Below are positions 1 to 7,541 of a stretch of DNA of 64,000 bases, in pieces (position 1 is the first letter of the stretch; each line of letters starts with the position of its first letter). Position numbers and translations under genes: made by a program. This DNA comes from an uncultured Chryseobacterium sp. (GTDB lineage Bacteria > Bacteroidota > Bacteroidia > Flavobacteriales > Weeksellaceae), in the NCBI GenBank assembly GCA_913775525.1, contig CAJYLH010000027.1:1-64000 (forward strand). The letters run 5' to 3'. Below the pieces are notes generated by a model that searched no databases, had not been told where the DNA came from, and saw nothing but the letters and a program-made list of their open reading frames with translations.

Positions 1-104
1 CTGCTGAATCCTTTAATGCCAAAATCAAAAACTTCAGATTGCAGCTCCGCGGAGTGAAAGACCGAACTTTCTTCTTATTCAGATTGACTAAACTTTTTGC
101 CTAG
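1..104 (+). mobile_element. C-terminal end of an ISAon1-type transposase (partial, cut by window edge)
   Basis: An open frame running in from before the window ends at a TAG at 102-104. It encodes about 33 residues beginning AESFNAKIKNFR and ending FRLTKLFA. This closely resembles, from memory, the C-terminus of ISAon1-family transposases of Bacteroidota, in which the AESFNAKIK segment lies near the last catalytic acidic residue. The sequence just after the stop (about 105-140) is where the right terminal inverted repeat should lie, but the other end is outside the window, so I cannot define it. Whether the element is intact cannot be judged from here. Confidence 0.7.
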
Positions 105-164
105 TCCCCAACTTTTGTACCTGATCCTTAAAAAGTTGTTGTAACCAGATCCATCTATCATAAT

Positions 165-192
165 ATAAAAAAGACAGCCTTTTGGACTGTCT
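165..192 (-). terminator. Rho-independent terminator of the small ORF 204-380
   Basis: A six-base stem (172-177 with 187-192), extended by two inner G-C pairs with a bulged A, is followed on the minus strand by a run of T (A-tract at 167-172 on the plus strand). It sits just past the stop of the minus-strand small ORF. Confidence 0.5.
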
Positions 193-203
193 AAAAACAC
201 AAA

Positions 204-380
204 TTACTCCCGAATATATTTTGAAACATTTATAATTTTCATCAAACATGTATGAGAAGGCGAAGCAGATTCATGTGCAAATCTCGCTGCATTAAGCTTT
301 TCTTCAAAATGGGTAATATTAAAGTGTTCTACCAAATATTCAAGTAACAGTAATTTTAATAATTCTGTATCAGCTGACAT
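204..380 (-). CDS. small hypothetical protein (58 residues)
   Basis: An ATG at 380 opens a 58-codon frame ending with TAA at 204. The protein begins MSADTELLKLLLLEYL and continues as a charged, mostly alpha-helical-looking chain (VEHFNITHFEEKLNAAR), with one Cys near residue 46 and a basic C-terminus. An in-frame stop lies a few codons upstream, so the start cannot lie further out. An intrinsic terminator follows 10-40 bases after the stop, which supports it being a real transcription unit. I do not recognise the family. It could be an accessory gene next to the insertion sequence, for example a small regulator or antitoxin, but nothing in the sequence shows that. Confidence 0.45.
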   Translation of the reverse strand: MSADTELLKLLLLEYLVEHFNITHFEEKLNAARFAHESASPSHTCLMKIINVSKYIRE

Positions 381-504
381 TACATGAAATCATAAATATA
401 AATTAATCTTCCTAATTTTGGATGCTAATCCCTGATCTCCTATTTAATCCTTCACTTTTACGAAACTAATCTTTTGTAAAAAACCAGATCAGATCGTCAC
501 AAAA

Positions 505-534
505 AAAGAGAGTTACATTGCTGTAACTCTCTTT
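505..534 (-). terminator. terminator of tRNA-Asn
   Basis: Thirteen perfectly complementary bases (505-517 with 522-534) enclose a four-base loop. On the minus strand the stem is followed by seven T residues (A-tract 501-507). It begins two bases after the tRNA 3' end. Confidence 0.85.
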
Positions 535-535
535 G

Positions 536-609
536 CTCCTCCTGCTGGGCTCGAACCAGCGACCCTCTGATTAACAGTCAGATGCTCTAACCAACTGAGC
601 TAAGGAGGA
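536..609 (-). tRNA. tRNA-Asn (anticodon GTT)
   Basis: Read on the minus strand, the 74-base sequence folds as a cloverleaf. The acceptor stem TCCTCCT (609-603) pairs with AGGAGGA (543-537), and a discriminator G lies at 536. The D arm contains AGCTCAGTTGGTTAGAGC, the anticodon loop CTGTTAATC has anticodon GTT, and the T arm contains GGTTCGAGCC. The 3' CCA is not encoded, so it must be added by a nucleotidyltransferase. It has its own promoter (634-664) and terminator (505-534) and is therefore a single-gene unit. Confidence 0.97.
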
Positions 610-633
610 ATGTCCTTATGTTTTTAAGTGGTG

Positions 634-664
634 CAAATATAGGACGAATATTTATACCAGCCAA
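634..664 (-). promoter_or_regulatory. Bacteroidota-type promoter of tRNA-Asn
   Basis: On the minus strand TTG (664-662), exactly 20 bases, then TATATTTG (641-634) matches the Bacteroidota sigma-A consensus TTG-N20-TAnnTTTG. The predicted transcript starts about 18 bases before the mature tRNA 5' end. Confidence 0.8.
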
Positions 665-688
665 ATTTTTATAATAATTTTTTTGCAA

Positions 689-2038
689 TTATAATTTCCC
701 GGTAAATATCTTGAAAATATCACTGCCGAAAATCAACAGCATCAGCCCAAGAAGGAATACCACTCCAATCATTTGTGCGTTCTCAAGCACTTTCTGCGGT
801 ACTGGTTTTCCTACAATCATCTCATACAGTGTAAAGATAACATGGCCTCCATCCAGTCCCGGGATCGGAATAAGATTCAGGAAGGCCAGCCAGATGGAAA
901 ACATGGCCGTGAAGCTCCAGAATGCTGCCCAATTGATGGCGAAACCGCCATTGGCATCCCTGTCTACCGGCATGGACTTTACAATAGCAATAGGTCCGCC
1001 TACATTTTTATAACCCTGGATTTTTGAGTTGAACATAATTTTAAACTGCTTTACCTGCATGGTAAGGGCTTCAATGGTTCTGGTCAGTCCTCTCGGAATT
1101 GCTTCCCCGAAAGAATATTTTTTATCCGTGATCACATTGGCAATGCTTTTCTGATCCAATCCTACGCCCAGTTTACCGTTTTTATCAACAGCAGCGGATA
1201 GGGTTTCGGGGGTTCCGTTCCTCAGTACTTCAATAGATACGGTTTTGCCTTTATTCTGATTCAAAACAGTGGTAACCTCATCAAAATAAGAAGTCGGAGT
1301 ACCATTGATGGATACAACTTTATCGCCTTTTGCCAGTCCTGATGCTTTTGCTGAAGGGCTTGCAAGAGAGTCAATTACCATCGGGAACCTTGGAGTAATG
1401 TACAGTTTGGCCTCTCTTTGTTTGATCACATCAGCCACGCCGTCTTCATTTACTTTAAAAGTAACCTCCTTACCGCCTCTTAAAACAGTAACATCATCGC
1501 TGAAAAGGATATTGATAGAGGTGTTTTCAAGCCTTTCTGCCGGCTTTCCGTCAACACTGATGATTTTATCTCCATTCTGGAATCCCATTTTGCGACCGGC
1601 TTCAGTAACCCCGATACCTTCTTTGAATTTCGTAAGGTCAGTATACATTTCCCCATTGAAAAAAGACAGGCAGCTGTAGATCAGCCACGCCAGGAAAAAA
1701 TTCACGGTCACTCCACCCATCATAATGATCAGCCTTTGCCACGCCGGTTTTGCCCTGAATTCCCATGGCTGGGCCGGTTGTTTCAGCTGTTCAGTATCCA
1801 TGCTTTCGTCTACCATTCCGGCAATTTTTACATACCCTCCGAACGGAAGCCAGCCGATCCCGTATTCGGTTTCGCCGATTTTTTTCTTTACAACGGAAAA
1901 CCACGGATCAAAGAACAGATAGAATTTTTCAACTTTGGTTTTGAATAGTTTAGCGGGGATAAAGTGCCCGAGCTCGTGAAGAATGACTAAGATTGAAATG
2001 CTTAATATGAACTGGAAAATCTTAATTGCTAATTCCAT
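689..2038 (-). CDS. rseP: RIP zinc metalloprotease RseP (site-2 protease)
   Basis: This 449-residue inner-membrane protease cleaves membrane-anchored anti-sigma factors and remnant signal peptides within the bilayer. The first transmembrane helix carries the zinc motif HELGH at residues 21-25, and the third metal ligand lies in the C-terminal motif IPIPGLDGGH. Two PDZ-like domains occupy the middle (around residues 120-300, with GFQNGDKIISVDG and GLAKGDKVVSINGTP). Length and domain order are standard for the family. It is the only gene of its transcript visible here; a terminator at 2097-2121 separates it from the upstream gene. The start is at the membrane-helix N-terminus and leaves no room for a later one. 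Confidence 0.96.
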   Translation of the reverse strand: MELAIKIFQFILSISILVILHELGHFIPAKLFKTKVEKFYLFFDPWFSVVKKKIGETEYGIGWLPFGGYVKIAGMVDESMDTEQLKQPAQPWEFRAKPAWQRLIIMMGGVTVNFFLAWLIYSCLSFFNGEMYTDLTKFKEGIGVTEAGRKMGFQNGDKIISVDGKPAERLENTSINILFSDDVTVLRGGKEVTFKVNEDGVADVIKQREAKLYITPRFPMVIDSLASPSAKASGLAKGDKVVSINGTPTSYFDEVTTVLNQNKGKTVSIEVLRNGTPETLSAAVDKNGKLGVGLDQKSIANVITDKKYSFGEAIPRGLTRTIEALTMQVKQFKIMFNSKIQGYKNVGGPIAIVKSMPVDRDANGGFAINWAAFWSFTAMFSIWLAFLNLIPIPGLDGGHVIFTLYEMIVGKPVPQKVLENAQMIGVVFLLGLMLLIFGSDIFKIFTGKL

Positions 2039-2096
2039 TAATAAATTTTAGGTTTAATTGACAAAGGTAACAATTATCAATACTATGCCAAATAAA

Positions 2097-2121
2097 AAAG
2101 CTTCTCTAAATGAGAAGCTTT
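2097..2121. terminator. hairpin terminator
   Basis: A ten-base perfect stem (2097-2106 with 2112-2121), loop TAAAT, is followed on the minus strand by a T-rich run (A-tract 2094-2099). It ends the 2142-2582 transcript before rseP. Confidence 0.75.
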
Positions 2122-2141
2122 GTCATATATTTCATGCTGGT

Positions 2142-2582
2142 CTATAAATTAAAGGATACGCCCAGGCTGCCATTATTGCCCACTTCTGCAAATACCCCGA
2201 TCCTGTCGTTAAAGAAGTACCGTGCTCCGATGTGTGCCCCGATCCCGAAGTCTTTTCCCAGGACGCCCAGGTCAACTCCCGGATAGATGTCCCATTTTTC
2301 AGGAAGGTCAAGAGCTTCCTGCAGGTGGAAGTTCAGCCGGCCGAAAACAAATACACGGTTGTCCTTATCATTATCCTTGTATCCGTCGAAATAAGCATTC
2401 AGCCCGGCACCTACTGAAATCAGTTTATTAAGTCCGTAATCATATGTTCCGGTTACTCCGGTTCCGTAGCCCCATGCATTGAGCCCAAGCTGGATTTTCT
2501 GATCTCCTTTCCCTGTCCATGCCTGTGCGCTGGCTGTAACTCCCGTGAATACAACCATTAAAATTAAAACCAATTTCTTCAT
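2142..2582 (-). CDS. DUF6646-like small outer-membrane beta-barrel protein
   Basis: The 146-residue product starts with a cleavable signal peptide (MKKLVLILMVVFTGVTASAQA). The rest alternates polar and hydrophobic residues with repeated glycine and aromatic positions, typical of an eight-stranded outer-membrane barrel. It ends in a short strand with terminal Phe-Asn-Leu, as expected for BAM-inserted proteins. From memory it matches the Bacteroidota family DUF6646, whose function is unknown. A TATTTTTG promoter element lies at 2632-2625 upstream and a terminator follows directly, so it appears monocistronic. Confidence 0.8.
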   Translation of the reverse strand: MKKLVLILMVVFTGVTASAQAWTGKGDQKIQLGLNAWGYGTGVTGTYDYGLNKLISVGAGLNAYFDGYKDNDKDNRVFVFGRLNFHLQEALDLPEKWDIYPGVDLGVLGKDFGIGAHIGARYFFNDRIGVFAEVGNNGSLGVSFNL

Positions 2583-2624
2583 ATACTTGATCCGTTAAAA
2601 GTTAGTACTGGAAATTATCCGCAG

Positions 2625-2632
2625 CAAAAATA
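2625..2632 (-). promoter_or_regulatory. -7 element of the 2142-2582 gene
   Basis: TATTTTTG on the minus strand matches TAnnTTTG, about 42 bases before the start codon. No clear TTG lies at the -33 position. Confidence 0.4.
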
Positions 2633-2683
2633 AAACCGAAATCATTTAAAAACCCTATTTTTATAGAAGTTTTAGAGATGCTT

Positions 2684-3436
2684 ATGAAAATTACAGGAAT
2701 CAATCTGGATATCATCTGGAAAAATAAAGAAGCGAATTTCCGGAATATAGAACAGGCGTTTGAAGGCCGAGAAGCGGATATTTTCGTCCTGCCTGAAATG
2801 TTCTCCACAGGATTCTGCATGGATGCTGCTGAAGTGGCAGACAGCCATGAAGAGTCCTTATCATTTCTGAGAAAAATGGCCAGAGAAAAAAATGCTGCTT
2901 TTTGCGGAAGTGCGCCGGTGCAACAGGATGGGAACTATTATAACCGCATGTATTTTGTGCACCCAGACGGGAAAACAGATTTTTACGATAAGAGGCACCT
3001 GTTTTCTTTTTCAGGGGAAGATCAGGTTTATACCCCCGGGAAAGAACGGGTCGTGGTCCAGTATAAAGGATTCCGGATCTTACTTCAGGTATGCTATGAC
3101 CTCAGGTTCCCGGTGTTTGCCAGGAATAATGGTGATTATGACATGATTATTTATGTAGCCAACTGGCCTGAAAAAAGGGCAGAGGCATGGGAACATCTGC
3201 TTAAAGCCCGGGCTATCGAAAACCTGAGCTTTGTTTTCGGCCTGAACAGGATCGGGACAGACGGGAATGATTTATTGTACAGGGAAAGTTCGCATTGTTT
3301 TTTTGCTGATGGCAAAGAAATCTCCGTTAAAGAAGGAAATATTATTTCTGCTGACCCGGACCTCCACGAACTCAGGGATTTCAGGAACCATTTCAGGTTC
3401 CTGGATGACAGGGACCGGTTTAGCATAGAATCATAA
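2684..3436 (+). CDS. nitrilase-family amidase (omega-amidase/YafV-like)
   Basis: This cytoplasmic hydrolase of about 250 residues has the carbon-nitrogen hydrolase fold. The Glu-Lys-Cys triad is visible as E38 (VLPEMF), K103 (YDKRHLF) and C137 (QVCYDLRFP). Family members of this size deaminate alpha-keto acid monoamides such as 2-oxoglutaramate, acting in metabolite repair, but the substrate here is inferred. An ATG also exists two codons upstream at 2678; I chose 2684 because homologues usually begin with MKI. It lies divergent from the barrel gene, with 101 bases between the two start codons, and shares a bidirectional terminator with the convergent thioredoxin gene. Confidence 0.9.
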   Translation: MKITGINLDIIWKNKEANFRNIEQAFEGREADIFVLPEMFSTGFCMDAAEVADSHEESLSFLRKMAREKNAAFCGSAPVQQDGNYYNRMYFVHPDGKTDFYDKRHLFSFSGEDQVYTPGKERVVVQYKGFRILLQVCYDLRFPVFARNNGDYDMIIYVANWPEKRAEAWEHLLKARAIENLSFVFGLNRIGTDGNDLLYRESSHCFFADGKEISVKEGNIISADPDLHELRDFRNHFRFLDDRDRFSIES

Positions 3437-3441
3437 AAAAA

Positions 3442-3469
3442 CGGCTGGACTTAGAAATAAGTTCAGCCG
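3442..3469. terminator. bidirectional terminator
   Basis: A twelve-base stem (3442-3453 with 3458-3469, one G-T pair) and GAAA loop sits between the convergent amidase and thioredoxin genes. The A-tract before it acts as the T-tract for the minus strand. Confidence 0.75.
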
Positions 3470-3477
3470 CTCTGTAT

Positions 3478-3777
3478 TTAGGCATATTGCTGGAGAAGGC
3501 TGGTGAGTGTATTCACATCGTGCACACCGCTTTCTTTCCAGAGCAGCTCTCCTTTCTTAAAAATGGCCAGTGTAGGAACTCCGCGCACTCCGTATTGTGA
3601 AGCAATAGCAGGATACTGGTCTACATCTACTTTTATAATTCTGGCTCCATCACCAATATTTTCTTTGACCGTAGTTAAGACTGATGACTGCACTTTGCAG
3701 GGCTGACACCAGGTGGCAAAAAAATCGATCAGAACAGGACGCTCGGAATCAATGATTTCCTGAAATTTTTGTGACAT
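3478..3777 (-). CDS. thioredoxin family protein
   Basis: The 99-residue cytoplasmic protein has the thioredoxin fold with active site WCQPC at residues 23-27, in which the usual Gly is replaced by Gln. The cis-proline region RGVPTLAIFKKGE is present. The frame is open for 28 codons further upstream, but that extension overlaps the rhodanese gene and looks unlike thioredoxin, so I place the start at the ATG at 3777. It is the last gene of the sulfur operon (10 bases after the rhodanese stop). Its likely role is reducing persulfides or disulfides formed by the two upstream enzymes; this is inferred from the neighbourhood. Confidence 0.92.
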   Translation of the reverse strand: MSQKFQEIIDSERPVLIDFFATWCQPCKVQSSVLTTVKENIGDGARIIKVDVDQYPAIASQYGVRGVPTLAIFKKGELLWKESGVHDVNTLTSLLQQYA

Positions 3778-3787
3778 AGTGTATACT

Positions 3788-4165
3788 TTAATGGTTTTTG
3801 GTATTATTGAGATGCTGTATGGCCTGTACATTCTTCCACGTTGTGCCGTCATAGGCTTCAATCCTGTTTTTCTCCAGAATCTGCATGGCCTGGTCAGCCT
3901 GTATTCCTTTATTACAAAAGACTACAACTTTCTTTCCTTTAAGCTCGCTTAGCCGGTTGGGAAGCTCTTTCAACGGGATATTTACAGCGTTGTATGCCGT
4001 TCCTTCCCAGTATTGCTCGGGAACCCTCACATCTATCAAAACAACATCTGTACTATTGACAACGTCAGTTATGCTGTTTTCCGGCTGTTTTGCGATAGCG
4101 ATACTCTTGCATGCACTCAGCATGATACCTATGCATACAGCAGTTATGATAGTCTTGAATGCCAT
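3788..4165 (-). CDS. rhodanese-domain lipoprotein
   Basis: The 125-residue product begins with a signal peptide ending in a lipobox (IMLSACKS), so it is predicted to be lipid-anchored in the envelope. A single rhodanese domain follows, with the DVVLIDVRVPEQYWEG strand and the active-site loop VVVFCNKGIQA that carries the catalytic Cys. Rhodaneses carry persulfide sulfur between donors and acceptors such as thiosulfate or glutathione. I chose the ATG at 4165 because it gives a proper signal peptide; an ATG at 4192 would add nine residues and overlap the upstream gene. It belongs to the operon with the CstB-like enzyme and the thioredoxin. Confidence 0.88.
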   Translation of the reverse strand: MAFKTIITAVCIGIMLSACKSIAIAKQPENSITDVVNSTDVVLIDVRVPEQYWEGTAYNAVNIPLKELPNRLSELKGKKVVVFCNKGIQADQAMQILEKNRIEAYDGTTWKNVQAIQHLNNTKNH

Positions 4166-4167
4166 GG

Positions 4168-5580
4168 TTAAGACAATGTTTTTGACTGGCATACAAAGCT
4201 GGTGGTAGGTATTTTTTCGGTTTTTTTAATTCCGTTATAGCCACCTTCTATTTCTGTGAAGTTCCTGATTCCGCGTGCATTCAGGATGCTTGCGGCAATC
4301 ATGCTGCGGTAGCCTCCTGCACAGTGGATAAAGAAGTGTTCCGAACTGTCTATCGTTCCTGCCCAGTCGCTGATGCTGTCTAAAGGTTTGTTATAGGCGT
4401 TTTCAACATGTTCTGCCGAATATTCCGTCAGTTTCCTGACATCAATAACTTTGGCATCTGTGCTGAACTGCTCGGCAAATTCAGAAGGGGAAATTCTTCT
4501 GATCTCATCAACCTCGTTGCCGGTATTTTTCCAGGCTTCGAAACCACCCTGCAGATATCCCAGGACGTTATCGAAACCTACGCGGCTAAGCCGGGTGATG
4601 GCTTCCTGCTCACTGCCCTGTTCAACAACCAGGATAATCGGATGTTTTACATCTACAATCATATTTCCGACCCAGGGAGCAAAGTCTCCTTTTAAACCAA
4701 TGTTAATAGAATTAGGAATAAATCCTTTATGAAATTCTCCCGGGCTTCTTGTATCCAGGATTAGCGCTCCGGTATCTTCAGCCATGGCTTCCAGGTCAGC
4801 CGGATCTATTGGGTTCAGACCTTTACTCATCACATGATCAATGCTTTCATAGCCGCTTTTGTTCAGGGCAACATTCATCCCGAAATATTTCGGCGGAGCT
4901 GTAAGGCCATCCAGCACTTCTCTCACAAAAGATTCCTTATCGGGCTGGTTGAGGGCATAATTGGTTTTTTTCTGGTTGCCCAGAGTATCCACCGTTTCTT
5001 TCTGCATATTCTTTCCGCATGCCGAACCCGCTCCATGAGCAGGATAAACGGTGATGCTGTCATCCAGCGGCATAATTTTATCCTGGAGGCTTTCGTAAAG
5101 GATGCCTGCCAGATCTTCCTGGGTAAGATTCGTTGCCTTCTGCGCCAGGTCCGGCCTGCCGACATCACCCAGAAATAGAGTGTCGCCGGTGAAAATGGCC
5201 GTTTCAGTACCGTTTTCATCAGTCAGGAGAAAGGTAGAGCTTTCCATCGTATGGCCTGGTGTATGCAACACCTTGATGGTAACTTCCCCGATATTGAAAA
5301 CCTGGTTATCTTCCGCGATAATTGCTTCAAAATCAGGTTCCGCGGTTGGTCCGTAAACGATAGCAGCCCCCGTTTTTTTACTCAGGTCAAGATGTCCTGA
5401 GACAAAATCCGCATGAAAGTGGGTCTCAAAAATATACTTCAGCGTGACACCGTCTTTTTCCAGGCGTTCCAGGTAAGGTGTTACTTCCCGCAGGGGGTCT
5501 ATGATGGCTGCTTCATTTCCGGATACGATGTAATAGGCACCCTGAGCCAGGCATCCTGTATATATTTGTTCAACTTTCAT
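4168..5580 (-). CDS. CstB-like persulfide dioxygenase with two rhodanese domains
   Basis: The 470-residue protein has three domains. An N-terminal metallo-beta-lactamase fold (1-240) holds the iron site THFHADFVSGH at 53-63, a later LHTPGH and FTGDTLF. A first rhodanese-like domain (about 260-350) has no Cys in its active-site loop (VVEQGSEQE). A C-terminal rhodanese domain (about 365-455) has the catalytic Cys in FIHCAGGYRS. This order, including the inactive middle domain, is that of CstB, which oxidises low-molecular-weight persulfides to thiosulfate during sulfide detoxification. No CstR-type repressor gene lies nearby. It is the first gene of a three-gene operon with a rhodanese lipoprotein and a thioredoxin. 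Confidence 0.92.
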   Translation of the reverse strand: MKVEQIYTGCLAQGAYYIVSGNEAAIIDPLREVTPYLERLEKDGVTLKYIFETHFHADFVSGHLDLSKKTGAAIVYGPTAEPDFEAIIAEDNQVFNIGEVTIKVLHTPGHTMESSTFLLTDENGTETAIFTGDTLFLGDVGRPDLAQKATNLTQEDLAGILYESLQDKIMPLDDSITVYPAHGAGSACGKNMQKETVDTLGNQKKTNYALNQPDKESFVREVLDGLTAPPKYFGMNVALNKSGYESIDHVMSKGLNPIDPADLEAMAEDTGALILDTRSPGEFHKGFIPNSINIGLKGDFAPWVGNMIVDVKHPIILVVEQGSEQEAITRLSRVGFDNVLGYLQGGFEAWKNTGNEVDEIRRISPSEFAEQFSTDAKVIDVRKLTEYSAEHVENAYNKPLDSISDWAGTIDSSEHFFIHCAGGYRSMIAASILNARGIRNFTEIEGGYNGIKKTEKIPTTSFVCQSKTLS

Positions 5581-5814
5581 TATGGTTGTAGCGGTTGTTT
5601 GTTAATGGTACAAAAATCGTGTTTATTTTTTTTAAATGAAGACAAAATAGAAAATCACTATTAATAGACGAAATCTATAAAGTCGATCCTTGTTAAATAA
5701 TTGCCCTAATTTAGCCAAAAGATGGATGATCTGCAACAGCAGCCTAAAATATCTGATGCCTTAGCAGCAAGGGTTTTATAAAAAATTTTATATTTAGAAA
5801 TTAAAAAAAGAATC

Positions 5815-7341
5815 ATGGCATCTAAAACACAATTCATTGAAGAACTAAATGCACGGTATACTCCCAAAGGAGAACATATTATATTAGGAAAAGGCATGCT
5901 GGATGGCGAAGTCGTTCCGGAAGTTAATGTAACCATACCTTTAAAGACTATTAACCGTCACGGCCTCATTGCAGGGGCAACCGGAACAGGAAAAACAAAG
6001 ACCTTACAGGTATTTGCGGAACAGCTGTCACACGCCGGAATTCCTTCACTGGTGCTGGATATTAAAGGGGACTTTTCGGGAATCGCAGAGGCCGGGACAA
6101 TGAATCCTGCCATCGAAGAACGGTATGCACGTACCCAGCTGCCGTACCGGCCGCAGGCTTTCCCGGCAGAGCTGATGACGATTTCCGGCGAAAGGGGAGT
6201 TAAACTGCGCGCGACCGTTACGGAATTCGGGCCGGTACTGCTCAGCAAGATCCTGCAGCTGAATGATACCCAGCAAAGCATTATGTCAATCGTTTTCAAA
6301 TACTGCGATGATAAAGGCCTGCCGCTCATCGATCTCGATGATCTTAAAAAGGTATTGCAGTATGTGACGGACAATGCACAGGGAAAAGCAGAACTCGCAG
6401 CCAATTATGGCTCTATCGCTTCATCGTCCCTGGGAGCAATCCTGAGGTCTATCGTTGCGCTGGAACAACAGGGAGCGACAAAATTTTTCGGTGAGCTGAG
6501 CTTTGACGTTCATGATCTTTTGCAGACAAGGGATGGTAAGGGAGTCGTGAATATACTCAGGGTAGCCGATATCCAGAATAAGCCGCAGCTTTTTTCTACT
6601 TTCATGCTCTCGCTTTTTGCTGAGATCTACATGACTTTTCCTGAAGAAGGGGATAGCGGCAAGCCCAAGCTGGTGCTGTTTATAGACGAGGCCCATCTGA
6701 TATTCGATGAGTCATCCAAGGCTTTGGTTTCCCAGATTGAAACGATGGTTAAACTTATCCGGTCAAAAGGAGTGGGTATTTATTTCATTACCCAGATTCC
6801 CGGTGATGTGCCTGAAGCCATCCTGTCTCAGCTGGGGCTTAAGATACAGCACGCATTACGGGGATTTACCGCGAAAGACAAAAAAGAGATTTCCAAAGCG
6901 GTGGAAAATTACCCGACAACAACATTTTATGATGCATCCACATTGATTCAGAACCTTGGGATCGGGGAAGCCTTTGTGACAGCTCTGGATGAAAAAGGGA
7001 TTCCGACTCCGCTGGTCCATACTTACCTGATCTCTCCTGAATCCAGGATGGATGTGCTCAACGATGCTGAAATCTCGGAGCTGACTTCCAGGTCTGCTTT
7101 AGTGGCTAAATATGAGCAGGTGATCAATCGTGAATCCGCATATGAGATCTTGGTGAACAGAATGGAAACGGCCGTGCAGCATGCTGCACCAGACCAGAAA
7201 ACGAAGCCTGCCAAAGAAGAACCGGGAATGTTTGAGCAGATCCTGCAGAGCAAAGCCGGAAAAACATTCACCAGTACCCTGATGCGGGAAGGGGCCAAAG
7301 CAATTTTAGGCATGCTCGGACTGGGCCGCAAGCGAAGGTAA
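5815..7341 (+). CDS. HerA/DUF853-type P-loop ATPase (YjgR-like)
   Basis: The 508-residue protein has Walker A GATGTGKTKT at about residues 53-62 and Walker B VLFIDEAH near 287. A DLKGDFSG motif follows the first strand and an arginine-rich C-terminus ends in GLGRKRR. This is the DUF853 family of the HerA-FtsK superfamily, annotated YjgR in enterobacteria. Members are predicted DNA- or protein-translocating ATPases, but no cellular role is firmly known. It is preceded by 234 bases of non-coding DNA and followed by 200 bases before the exonuclease gene. It appears monocistronic; there is no partner nuclease such as NurA, which argues against a classical HerA end-resection role. Confidence 0.9.
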   Translation: MASKTQFIEELNARYTPKGEHIILGKGMLDGEVVPEVNVTIPLKTINRHGLIAGATGTGKTKTLQVFAEQLSHAGIPSLVLDIKGDFSGIAEAGTMNPAIEERYARTQLPYRPQAFPAELMTISGERGVKLRATVTEFGPVLLSKILQLNDTQQSIMSIVFKYCDDKGLPLIDLDDLKKVLQYVTDNAQGKAELAANYGSIASSSLGAILRSIVALEQQGATKFFGELSFDVHDLLQTRDGKGVVNILRVADIQNKPQLFSTFMLSLFAEIYMTFPEEGDSGKPKLVLFIDEAHLIFDESSKALVSQIETMVKLIRSKGVGIYFITQIPGDVPEAILSQLGLKIQHALRGFTAKDKKEISKAVENYPTTTFYDASTLIQNLGIGEAFVTALDEKGIPTPLVHTYLISPESRMDVLNDAEISELTSRSALVAKYEQVINRESAYEILVNRMETAVQHAAPDQKTKPAKEEPGMFEQILQSKAGKTFTSTLMREGAKAILGMLGLGRKRR

Positions 7342-7541
7342 GCGGGCAGGAAGGAGAATTATTGTTTTTATAGTTTATGTGGTATTACAGCTGAAATTTT
7401 GGATTAAATTTTGCAGGCTCATGTTACAATATAAGCCGTGTTGGCTTTTTTTAACATAATTTTTTTATTTTAGCAAATTTTCCGCAGTGCTTATAAGGGT
7501 CAGACGGATCAAGATAAGCCGCAGTAAAGAGAGAACACAGA

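Noticed and set aside
3778-3861. N-terminal extension of thioredoxin
   Set aside because: It overlaps the rhodanese gene and adds residues unlike any thioredoxin.
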